Shown piece by piece: positions 5,416-11,550 of a stretch of 11,550 nucleotides of DNA. Below the pieces are notes generated by a model, which searched no databases, had not been told where the DNA came from, and worked only from the letters and a program-made list of their open reading frames with translations. How positions within the stretch are numbered: position 1 is the first letter of the stretch; each line of letters opens with the position of its first letter. Where the stretch lies: positions 1 to 11,550 of the forward strand of contig CABTZE010000056.1 in assembly GCA_902489215.1 (NCBI GenBank), read 5' to 3'. The stretch comes from an uncultured Brevibacterium sp. (lineage in GTDB: Bacteria > Actinomycetota > Actinomycetes > Actinomycetales > Brevibacteriaceae). The translations under genes and the position numbers were made by a program.

Positions 5416-6177
5416 ATGACTGTGACTGCGCCGATCGTTGTCGCTTTGGTCCTGGCTTTGCTTGTCGGGGTGACGATTGGGCTGTTCGGCGGTGGGGGTG
5501 GGATTCTCACGCTGCCGATCCTGACCTATGCGGCGGGTTTCCCAACGGAGCAGGCGATTGCGATGTCGTTGTTCATTGTGGGGACAACGTCGCTGATCAG
5601 CGCGGTGCGGCATGCGTTCAGCCATCGGGTGCAGTGGAAGATCGGGACGGTTTTTGCGCTCGGTTCGATGGTGGGTTCGTTTTTCGGCGGCAAGCTGTCG
5701 GGGTACTTGCCGGGGACTGTGCTCATGCTGATCTTCGGAACCGTGATGTTCGCTGCTGGTATCGGCATGATTCGCCGCCGCCGAGGTGACACTGTCGAAC
5801 GCCGCCCCAAGGTGTGGTTGGTGGTTGTGCTTGGCACGATGATCGGTGTGATTGCCGGTCTGGTCGGTGCTGGGGGAGGGTTCCTCATTGTGCCGGCGCT
5901 CGCCCTGGTGGGCGGTTTGGGTATGAACTTTGCGGTGGCCACGAGTGTGTACATCATCGCGCTGCAGTCAGCGGCTGGTCTGCTGGGTCACTTGGGGCAG
6001 ACCGAGATCCCGTGGGTTTTCACGCTGGTGTTCACGGGACTGTCGATTGTGGGTTCGATGATCGGGGCGTCGTTCATCGGCAAAGTGCCCGAAAGGAAGC
6101 TCAAGAAGGGCTTCGGAGTGTTCGTTCTGGCCATGGCGGTGTTCGTGCTGGGCGAGCAGATCCTGTCGGCGGTCTAA
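5416..6177 (+). CDS. TauE/SafE-family sulfite/organosulfur exporter-like permease
   Basis: This 253-residue inner-membrane protein has about eight membrane segments and an internal duplication. The Gly-rich motif GLFGGGGGILTLP (22-34) is echoed by GLVGAGGGFLIVP (148-160), each opening one half. A basic loop RRRRGDTVERRPK (about 120-132) joins the halves and is probably cytoplasmic. These features fit the TauE/SafE (formerly DUF81) family, whose characterised members export sulfite, sulfoacetate or related anions. The substrate is unknown here; no sulfur-metabolism gene is nearby. Length matches the family. ATG 5416 lacks a well-spaced Shine-Dalgarno sequence (GGGAAG ends 15 bases before), but no better start is visible. 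It is followed after 32 bases by the Nudix gene. Confidence 0.88.
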   Translation: MTVTAPIVVALVLALLVGVTIGLFGGGGGILTLPILTYAAGFPTEQAIAMSLFIVGTTSLISAVRHAFSHRVQWKIGTVFALGSMVGSFFGGKLSGYLPGTVLMLIFGTVMFAAGIGMIRRRRGDTVERRPKVWLVVVLGTMIGVIAGLVGAGGGFLIVPALALVGGLGMNFAVATSVYIIALQSAAGLLGHLGQTEIPWVFTLVFTGLSIVGSMIGASFIGKVPERKLKKGFGVFVLAMAVFVLGEQILSAV

Positions 6178-6197
6178 CTTATGTCAGTGCCTGCCGC

Positions 6198-6203
6198 TAC
6201 TGT
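6198..6203 (+). promoter_or_regulatory. -10 element predicting a leaderless Nudix transcript
   Basis: TACTGT ends six bases before the Nudix ATG. Transcription would start about seven bases beyond the hexamer, on the A of the start codon itself. The gene has no Shine-Dalgarno sequence, which agrees with leaderless translation, common in actinobacteria. The -35 is not clear. Confidence 0.42.
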
Positions 6204-6209
6204 GTGAGC

Positions 6210-6626
6210 ATGAGCACATCAATCCGTGTCGTTGGGGCGGTCATTCACCGCGAAGGCCAAGTATTGGCGTGCCGGCGGAAACCGGAAAAGTCTGCCGGTG
6301 GGCAGTGGGAGTTTCCTGGTGGAAAAGTCGAGTCCGGGGAAGACCCTCGGGTGGCCCTGGCTCGTGAGCTCAAGGAAGAGCTTGGATTGACCGACGCGGT
6401 AGTCGGCGACCTTGTCACGCGTGAAGTTACTCCGGTCGGCACAAACAACATCGATCTTGCCTGCTATTGGGTGACAACCTCAGCGGATATTTCTTCGAGC
6501 ACGGATCACGATGCTTTTGAGTGGCTGGTGCCTGAAGACTTCGCCGCCGTCACGTGGGCAAAGCCGGATCTTCCCACTTTGCGAACGATTGAACAAAGCG
6601 GATTCCCGGTGGAAGGCCCATTATGA
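6210..6626 (+). CDS. Nudix hydrolase, MutT-like
   Basis: Nudix enzymes hydrolyse nucleoside diphosphates linked to another moiety; MutT-type members remove 8-oxo-dGTP or other (deoxy)NTPs from the pool. The 138-residue product contains a complete Nudix box at residues 38-60: G38, E44, R52-E53, E56-E57, G59, matching GX5EX7REUXEEXGU with no missing residue. The preceding QWEFPGG is the usual MutT lead-in, and CRRKPEKSAGG fits substrate-loop sequences of the (deoxy)NTP pyrophosphohydrolases. ATG 6210 is chosen because the homologous N-terminus (RVVGAVIHREGQVLACRR) begins just after it. Its stop overlaps the next start as ATGA, so it is translationally coupled to the helicase gene and the two products probably act together. 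Its substrate, damaged, modified or signalling nucleotides, is not determined. Confidence 0.93.
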   Translation: MSTSIRVVGAVIHREGQVLACRRKPEKSAGGQWEFPGGKVESGEDPRVALARELKEELGLTDAVVGDLVTREVTPVGTNNIDLACYWVTTSADISSSTDHDAFEWLVPEDFAAVTWAKPDLPTLRTIEQSGFPVEGPL

Positions 6627-9600
6627 ACGTTCCGGAACTGCAGCCGGGCCTGTACGAAAGCCTTGTAACCACAGGCCTCGAGCGCGTTCTGCAAGAACAT
6701 GAAGGCCGCCTTAAAAGCGTTGTGCGGAGTATCGATGAAGCCGACATTCCACACGTACTGGCGCGCTATGTTGCACAGCACGTGGAACAAGAACTGAAAG
6801 CTTTGAAGACATCGGAGCAGCGTGTTGAGTTTGTGAACACGTTGCTCACGAACATCCGGGCGCTACCAGAAGATGGCCAGCTGTCTGCAGGGCAGAAGCC
6901 CAGGCAGCTTCGGGCTGTAGCTCGACCTCCACTTACACCGCCCAAATCTCCAAGCACCCCGCTGTCAGATGTCGCTCTTCTGACGAACGCTAAGGGGGAT
7001 CCACAGCTTGGCCCGGAAATCAGGCTCGAAATGCTAAGCGCAGATCGGGTCGACGTCATCATGTCGTTCATCAAGTGGTCGGGTATTCGTGTTCTTGAGG
7101 AACAACTACTTTATCTGCGGCGCAGGGGAGTGCCAGTGCGGGTACTCACAACCACCTATATGGGTGCCACCGAAAAGAAGGCGCTCGACTTCCTGGTCAA
7201 GAACTGCGGAGCCGAAGTCCACATCAGCTACGACAACAAGACCACCCGTTTGCACGCCAAGGCATGGATTTTCCACAGAGACACGGGCTACGACACCGCG
7301 TACATCGGAAGCTCAAACTTGAGCCACGCGGCAATGGTTGATGGCCTCGAATGGAATGTTCGCGCCTCGCGGGTACAGACACCGGAACTCGTCGAAAAGT
7401 TCGAAGCAACCTTTGAAAGCTACTGGCAGTCGCCGACGTTCGAACCATACGATCCAGAATTTGACGGTGAACGCCTCGAAAACGCACTCAACGAAAGCTC
7501 CACGAACAAAACTCCGGTTTCATTGTCGGCCAGTTCGCTCGACGTGCGCCCCTACCCGCACCAAGCCATCATTCTGGATGACCTCCAGCACGAGCGCCAG
7601 GTTCTGGACATTCACAAGAACCTCGTGGTGGCTGCGACTGGTACGGGTAAAACCGTGGTTGCGGCGTTGGACTACCGCCGTTTGTGTCAGGACACCGACG
7701 GGCCGCGCCCACGCTTGCTGTTCATTGCTCATAGGCAAGAGATTCTCGAACAATCCCTACGAACGTTCCGCGATGTCCTAGGCGACGGTTCCTTCGGTGA
7801 ACTTTTCTGCAGTGGATACCGACCCACCGCGTGGGACCACGTGTTCGCGTCGATTCAGTCGTTCTCAAAAGAAGAACAGCTTTCCCGATTCGACCCAGGC
7901 CATTTTGACGTCATCATCATCGACGAATTCCACCACGGATCGGCAGTTTCCTACAGCAGGCTCATTAACCACTTCACTGAGTACCGCGAATTTCTTGGTC
8001 TGACTGCCACCCCTGAAAGGGCGGACGGGCAAAACATCGTTGCGCACTATTTCGGCGGTCGCATCGCCAGCGAACTCAGACTGTGGACAGCGCTAGATAA
8101 CGACCTCCTGGTGCCGTTCCACTACTTCGGGATTGCTGATGGTGTCGATGTTTCACAGGTCCAGTTCACGGCCGGCGGATACAGCGTTGCCGGTTTGAAC
8201 AAGCTATACACGGGCAATGATGCCCGCGCACGGAAGATCATTGCGGCAACTAACGACATCGTTTCTGACACCAGCACTATGAAAGCCCTCGGCTTCTGTG
8301 TGTCTGTAGAACACGCCGAGTACATGGCGCGAGTCTTTAACGAAGCTGGTATCCCATCCGAAGCGGTCACCGGACATACGGATCCGACTATTCGGGCTGA
8401 AGCAATCGACAAGCTTGCGCGTGGCGAACTCAATTGCCTCATGGCTGTCGATGTCTTCAACGAAGGCTTCGACCTTCCCGCGATCGACACCATTCTCATG
8501 ATGCGCCCAACCCAGTCGGCCACCATCTTTATTCAGCAGCTGGGCCGCGGATTGCGCCGAACACAAGGTAAATCTGTCCTCACGGTCCTCGACTTCGTGG
8601 GTCACCAGCACAAGAACTTCCGATTCGACATCAAACTGCGTGCCCTCACGGGCCAGGGGCGGAAGAGCCTCCAACATTCAGCCAAGGAAGGCTTCCCGTT
8701 TCTGCCGGCAGGGTCGCAGATTGTGCTCGACTCAGTGGTCCAGGAAGAGGTTGTCAGCAATCTCAAGAGCCAGCTGGACATGAAGATCGGTGCTTTTCTG
8801 GCGGATGTTCATGAAAACTCTTCGGAGATCGAAAGACAGCAAGGTCTGCGGCTGAAGGAGTACCTCGATAGGACGGATCGCGATCTCTCAGCTGTGTATA
8901 AAGCCAGCGCCAAACGCACATACAGAGGCGTAACCGGGCCCAACTCGTGGCAGCAATATGAAGCCTGGGCCAATACGCGAAGCACTTTTCGCCCCAGTGT
9001 TGCCGAACAGCTTCTGCTTGAGCGGATGCGCAGTTTTGTGCACGTTGATGACCCGGATAGGTTCCGCGGCTATCGGCGAGTTCTGAACGCAGACGCTGTA
9101 ACACCCGAGCTTGCGCGGGACCCGCTAGCACTCATGTTGTACTACTCGTTCTGGCCAAGCGGGCACTCGGAGGGTATTGAAGCAGGACTCGAACACCTCC
9201 TGCGTACTGATTATGTGCGTGACGAACTAGACCAGATCATCGAGTTCCAAGAGTCCCGTTCACGGGTGGTCCCGCAACCCCTAAGTGGTGGTCTGGACAC
9301 TCACCCGATCCGCAGTCACGCAACGTACTCACGTGAAGAACTGCTGGCGGGCCTGGGTGTGGGATCACTCAACAGCGAAAAACCCGGCAGCATCCGCGGA
9401 GGCGTTAAATGGGTTCCCGAACTGAAAACCGACATTCTTCTGGTGACTCTGAACAAGTCGACAGCTGATTATTCGCCAAGCACCATGTACCGCGACTACG
9501 CACTGACGGAAACCCTCTTCCACTGGGAATCGCAAAGCTTGACGCGGGCCGAGTCACCTACTGGACAGAGGTACATCAACCACGAACGCGATGGTTCGAA

Positions 9601-9775
9601 CGTTGTTTTGTTTGTGCGTGAATCCAAGGTCGGTGAGATCGGAACCGAACCGTACACCTGCCTGGGTAATGCGCGGTATGTCAGTCACGAGGGCGAAAAA
9701 CCCATGCAGATCGTGTGGGAACTTGAACGACCAATGCCAGCGCGGCTGTTCGAAGCTGCCAAGGCGGTTCAATAA
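6623..9775 (+). CDS. PLD/HKD nuclease - SF2 helicase - DUF3427 fusion protein
   Basis: The product has 1050 residues and several domains. Residues ~115-270 form a phospholipase-D-type HKD nuclease domain with H211-x-K213 and the GSSNLS motif (229-234). Only one HKD copy is present, so the active site would need a dimer. Residues ~305-665 are an SF2 helicase core: RPYPHQ (309-314), Walker A AATGTGKT (337-344), DEFH box (434-437), TATP (461-464), and motif VI QQLGRGLRR (638-646). Residues ~715-1045 match the DUF3427-type C-terminus, with FHWESQS (966-972) and PYTCLGNARYVSHEG. This is the known 'HKD nuclease fused to DEAD/DEAH helicase' class (COG3886 plus COG1061). ATG 6623 has GGAAGG six bases upstream and overlaps the Nudix stop by ATGA. 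A DNA translocase-nuclease in defence or repair is inferred. Confidence 0.93.
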   Translation: MNVPELQPGLYESLVTTGLERVLQEHEGRLKSVVRSIDEADIPHVLARYVAQHVEQELKALKTSEQRVEFVNTLLTNIRALPEDGQLSAGQKPRQLRAVARPPLTPPKSPSTPLSDVALLTNAKGDPQLGPEIRLEMLSADRVDVIMSFIKWSGIRVLEEQLLYLRRRGVPVRVLTTTYMGATEKKALDFLVKNCGAEVHISYDNKTTRLHAKAWIFHRDTGYDTAYIGSSNLSHAAMVDGLEWNVRASRVQTPELVEKFEATFESYWQSPTFEPYDPEFDGERLENALNESSTNKTPVSLSASSLDVRPYPHQAIILDDLQHERQVLDIHKNLVVAATGTGKTVVAALDYRRLCQDTDGPRPRLLFIAHRQEILEQSLRTFRDVLGDGSFGELFCSGYRPTAWDHVFASIQSFSKEEQLSRFDPGHFDVIIIDEFHHGSAVSYSRLINHFTEYREFLGLTATPERADGQNIVAHYFGGRIASELRLWTALDNDLLVPFHYFGIADGVDVSQVQFTAGGYSVAGLNKLYTGNDARARKIIAATNDIVSDTSTMKALGFCVSVEHAEYMARVFNEAGIPSEAVTGHTDPTIRAEAIDKLARGELNCLMAVDVFNEGFDLPAIDTILMMRPTQSATIFIQQLGRGLRRTQGKSVLTVLDFVGHQHKNFRFDIKLRALTGQGRKSLQHSAKEGFPFLPAGSQIVLDSVVQEEVVSNLKSQLDMKIGAFLADVHENSSEIERQQGLRLKEYLDRTDRDLSAVYKASAKRTYRGVTGPNSWQQYEAWANTRSTFRPSVAEQLLLERMRSFVHVDDPDRFRGYRRVLNADAVTPELARDPLALMLYYSFWPSGHSEGIEAGLEHLLRTDYVRDELDQIIEFQESRSRVVPQPLSGGLDTHPIRSHATYSREELLAGLGVGSLNSEKPGSIRGGVKWVPELKTDILLVTLNKSTADYSPSTMYRDYALTETLFHWESQSLTRAESPTGQRYINHERDGSNVVLFVRESKVGEIGTEPYTCLGNARYVSHEGEKPMQIVWELERPMPARLFEAAKAVQ

Positions 9776-9901
9776 AACCTGCCGAACAGACCGCTGCTGC
9801 TATAACACCTCGGCGTCCAACGCAAACCCCTCAGAAAACAATGCCGCAGCCAAAGTCACTCGCTTGTCACATGGTGAGCAACATCAACGGACCGGCCATG
9901 A

Positions 9902-9925
9902 ACAGTGAACGGAACCAGTCACTGT
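9902..9925. repeat. 7-bp inverted repeat ACAGTGA / TCACTGT
   Basis: The arms 9902-9908 and 9919-9925 are exactly complementary with a 10-base spacer. This spacing would suit a dimeric DNA-binding protein or a short RNA hairpin. It lies about 180 bases upstream of the NERD gene. Confidence 0.4.
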
Positions 9926-10010
9926 GCGAGATAGACAGAGAGGAAAAGTTAGGTCTGAGAGTTTGCCATAGAGCACTTGAAGGCAAGGCCCAAACAGCCT
10001 TCCCTGAGGA

Positions 10011-10039
10011 TTGTGGACCCGCGACACTCGTAGCATTAT
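10011..10039 (+). promoter_or_regulatory. Candidate promoter of the NERD gene
   Basis: TTGTGG (10011-10016) and CATTAT (10034-10039) are 17 bases apart. Transcription would begin near 10046, exactly at the 12-bp palindrome, leaving a leader of about 60 bases. Overlapping AT-rich alternatives (TAATAT at 10042) exist. Confidence 0.35.
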
Positions 10040-10045
10040 CGTAAT

Positions 10046-10057
10046 ATATGTACATAT
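10046..10057. promoter_or_regulatory. Perfect 12-bp palindrome, operator candidate
   Basis: ATATGTACATAT is its own reverse complement. It lies at the predicted transcription start of the NERD gene, about 50 bases before the start codon, in an AT-rich pocket of GC-rich DNA. This position suits a repressor site; no regulator gene is visible in the window. Confidence 0.42.
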
Positions 10058-10059
10058 CA

Positions 10060-10077
10060 GCCGGCGCTGACGCCGGC
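10060..10077. other. GC-rich hairpin in the NERD 5' leader
   Basis: GCCGGCG (10060-10066) pairs perfectly with CGCCGGC (10071-10077) over loop CTGA. It lies 15 bases upstream of the ribosome-binding site, so it could influence translation or mRNA stability. No T tract follows, arguing against a terminator. Confidence 0.45.
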
Positions 10078-10106
10078 CGCTGAGGTGGGTGCAGGTGGGA
10101 AGCACA

Positions 10107-11489
10107 ATGGCTGAACCGTTAAGAGTAGACCGGGCGCGAAAGCCTCTGAATGCTGTGGTGGCCTTCGGGTGGATCTACGTCTTATCGACGTCCGCGATCG
10201 GTCTTCTGTGGTATTCGAACCCCTTTGTGGGGCGTTCGACCTTCTGGCAGGTTTTCTGCTCGATATCTACCATCTTGATTATATGGCTGGGCGTATTGCG
10301 TCCCATCAAAATTCGGTCGCTAACTCCCGGCAAGCTTCTTGAAGTCGCGCCAACGGCCGAGTTCATTAAAGCGCCAAAGTTTTTCATTCCTCTGTCGGTA
10401 ATAACCTTCATAGGATGGTTGCTTGACGCCGGTCATCTGGAAACTTCCGAAAATTCGGCCAGGGTGTTGTTCATTGGTCTTGTGCAGTTAATTTGGTGGC
10501 TGAACTCGCTCATTATCCTAATTCTCCGTTATAGCTTCGCCCTGCGAGCAGACCGTTTGGCTGAATTGGACGAACGGGATCTAATGGCCATAAGGAATAG
10601 ACAACAGGAAATCGAGTATGAGCGGGATCTCGAGGCTCAGCGCAACCGCCTAGATAAAGCTACTAACCCAGGTCTTCGGTCCCAATATGACGCAGATCAA
10701 ATCATGGACTGGCCGCTCCCAACCGGTCATAGTTTAATGTTTGGTGCCCCGGGTGAAGGTTTGAGCTCATCAGGGTTTAAGAAAGCCAATATCGCGAAAG
10801 GCCAGCTAGGTGAGGTGAACTTCGCTAAGGCTCTTGGGGCGGAAGGGATGTTGGATCGATTCGCTACATTCTGGTCGTTGCATATCCCTGATGAAGAAGT
10901 TGGTCGGAGTGAAAAATATGAATCAGACATTGACTGCGTTATCGTAACCGGAGATTCAATACTTGTTGTTGATTTGAAATATTACTCTCAAGGTGATGTT
11001 ACTTGGCGGGTAAATGAGAGTGGGGATCTGCTTTCGGTAGACAACGCAACCGGATACTATGTTGGGCCTCCAAGGCGAGCGTCGCGAAACATGGTGATGG
11101 CCCACAGTGTGGTAACAAGCAGGGCCGAGCTTGCGCATTTGCCTTATTCGGTTTATTCCGTAGTAGTGTTTATCCCTACGGAAATGGGCATGGGGTACAT
11201 CGAACCCGACACCGATTGGCCATCTGGTATACCTTTGGTGACTCTCCATGACATTTTGGGCTTTCTCGGGGATCGGCCCAGTGTTAATCCCGATCACCCA
11301 GATGCAGCGGCAGCCATCCGGATGTTCAAAAATCTCATCAGAAACGAGTCTTATTGGGCTAGTCGGAATTTAGGTTCCGACGATAGTTCCGGGCCTGTTT
11401 ATTCACAGCGACCCGACCTGCCGTCCTGTCAGTTCTGCTCTTCCCCCCGGCCTGTTGGCGCATCTGTTTGCCCATCGTGTGGTCACTGA
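10107..11489 (+). CDS. Membrane-anchored NERD-domain nuclease-like protein with zinc ribbon
   Basis: The 460-residue product has four predicted membrane segments (about 14-36, 46-66, 92-108 and 118-143). A charged, probably coiled-coil helix follows (147-185). The NERD domain (about 230-345) shows GQLGE (232-236), SDID (273-276) and VVDLKYY (287-293), the layout of a PD-(D/E)XK-like active site with E236, D276 and D289-x-K291. The C-terminus is a zinc ribbon, C441-x2-C444 and C455-x2-C458, at the very end. NERD proteins are predicted nucleases that often occur with helicases, kinases or zinc domains. ATG 10107 is preferred over GTG 10089 because AGGTGGGA ends six bases upstream. The gene is AT-rich beside its neighbours (one 60-base line has 21 G/C), suggesting transfer. 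Nuclease activity is predicted from family, not shown. Confidence 0.87.
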   Translation: MAEPLRVDRARKPLNAVVAFGWIYVLSTSAIGLLWYSNPFVGRSTFWQVFCSISTILIIWLGVLRPIKIRSLTPGKLLEVAPTAEFIKAPKFFIPLSVITFIGWLLDAGHLETSENSARVLFIGLVQLIWWLNSLIILILRYSFALRADRLAELDERDLMAIRNRQQEIEYERDLEAQRNRLDKATNPGLRSQYDADQIMDWPLPTGHSLMFGAPGEGLSSSGFKKANIAKGQLGEVNFAKALGAEGMLDRFATFWSLHIPDEEVGRSEKYESDIDCVIVTGDSILVVDLKYYSQGDVTWRVNESGDLLSVDNATGYYVGPPRRASRNMVMAHSVVTSRAELAHLPYSVYSVVVFIPTEMGMGYIEPDTDWPSGIPLVTLHDILGFLGDRPSVNPDHPDAAAAIRMFKNLIRNESYWASRNLGSDDSSGPVYSQRPDLPSCQFCSSPRPVGASVCPSCGH

Positions 11490-11550
11490 GGTCAGTTCTG
11501 TTACGTATTTCACCGGCGTTCTTTCTTGTCACAAATCGAGTAGTCATCAC

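Larger units (their letters stand above)
9776..10106. other. 331-base non-coding region between the helicase and NERD genes
   Basis: No gene is convincing on either strand. Several inverted repeats are visible: ACAGTGA/TCACTGT (9902-9908 and 9919-9925), GAAGGC/GCCTTC (9979-9984 and 9997-10002), the 12-bp palindrome at 10046-10057, and a GC-rich hairpin at 10060-10077. A candidate promoter lies at 10011-10039. No clear intrinsic terminator with a T tract follows the helicase gene. The length of the gap, and the compositional change after it, suggest the NERD gene is a separate transcription unit. Confidence 0.65.

Noticed and set aside
4039..5625. 528-codon open frame on the minus strand
   Set aside because: It lies antisense to the MHS transporter and the start of the TauE/SafE gene, has a low-complexity Arg/His/Gln/Asp-rich product with no recognisable fold, and is explained by GC-rich codon bias of the plus-strand gene.
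9841..10044. 67-codon plus-strand frame in the helicase-NERD gap
   Set aside because: Short, no ribosome-binding site of note, no hydrophobic or family pattern, and it spans both inverted repeats; a small protein cannot be excluded but is unsupported.
10089..10106. Upstream GTG start for the NERD gene
   Set aside because: Its purine-rich stretch is too close to the codon to serve as a ribosome site, whereas ATG 10107 has AGGTGGGA at proper spacing. The difference is six residues and not decisive.
11359..11550. Minus-strand open frame at the right edge
   Set aside because: It is antisense to the zinc-ribbon end of the NERD gene and has no recognisable content. The last 61 bases of the window (11490-11550) show no supported feature.

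Overview
The window looks like chromosomal DNA of a fairly high-GC Gram-positive actinobacterium (Actinomycetota). The main evidence is the conserved gene order: penicillin-binding protein, polytopic membrane protein, rpsF, ssb, rpsR, rplI. The same order surrounds ponA1/Rv0051/rpsF in mycobacteria. Other evidence is the Gly/Gln-rich SSB tail ending in an acidic PPF tip, and the zinc-free type of S18. The genus cannot be fixed from sequence alone; something near Actinomycetaceae or a relative is a guess.

Region 1 (1-3690) is housekeeping. It holds the 3' end of a class A PBP with a Lys/Pro/Glu tail, then 3 bases later a polytopic membrane protein resembling the Rv0051/GT87-like family. The ribosomal/replication operon rpsF-ssb-rpsR-rplI follows and ends in a strong 17-bp intrinsic terminator. 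The rpsF leader can fold into a bipartite hairpin that pairs with the Shine-Dalgarno sequence and exposes a CCG next to a bulge, which suggests the known S6:S18 autoregulatory leader. The ssb-rpsR gap holds two successive terminator-like hairpins.

Region 2 (3691-6177) holds two transporters. First comes a repeat-rich non-coding stretch, then an MHS-family major facilitator (metabolite:proton symporter) and a TauE/SafE-family permease, each apparently with its own promoter.

Region 3 (6178-11489) is the accessory part and the most interesting. A Nudix (MutT-like) hydrolase, probably translated from a leaderless mRNA, overlaps by ATGA a 1050-residue protein with a phospholipase-D/HKD nuclease domain, an SF2 helicase core and a DUF3427-type C-terminus. 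After a 331-base non-coding gap comes an AT-richer gene for a membrane-anchored NERD (PD-(D/E)XK-like) nuclease with a C-terminal zinc ribbon. Two nuclease-type proteins, a translocase and a nucleotide hydrolase together suggest a DNA-processing or anti-mobile-element (defence) cassette. That role is inference: the domain families are recognisable, but no function is shown by the sequence. No tRNA, rRNA, CRISPR array, transposase or integrase was seen.
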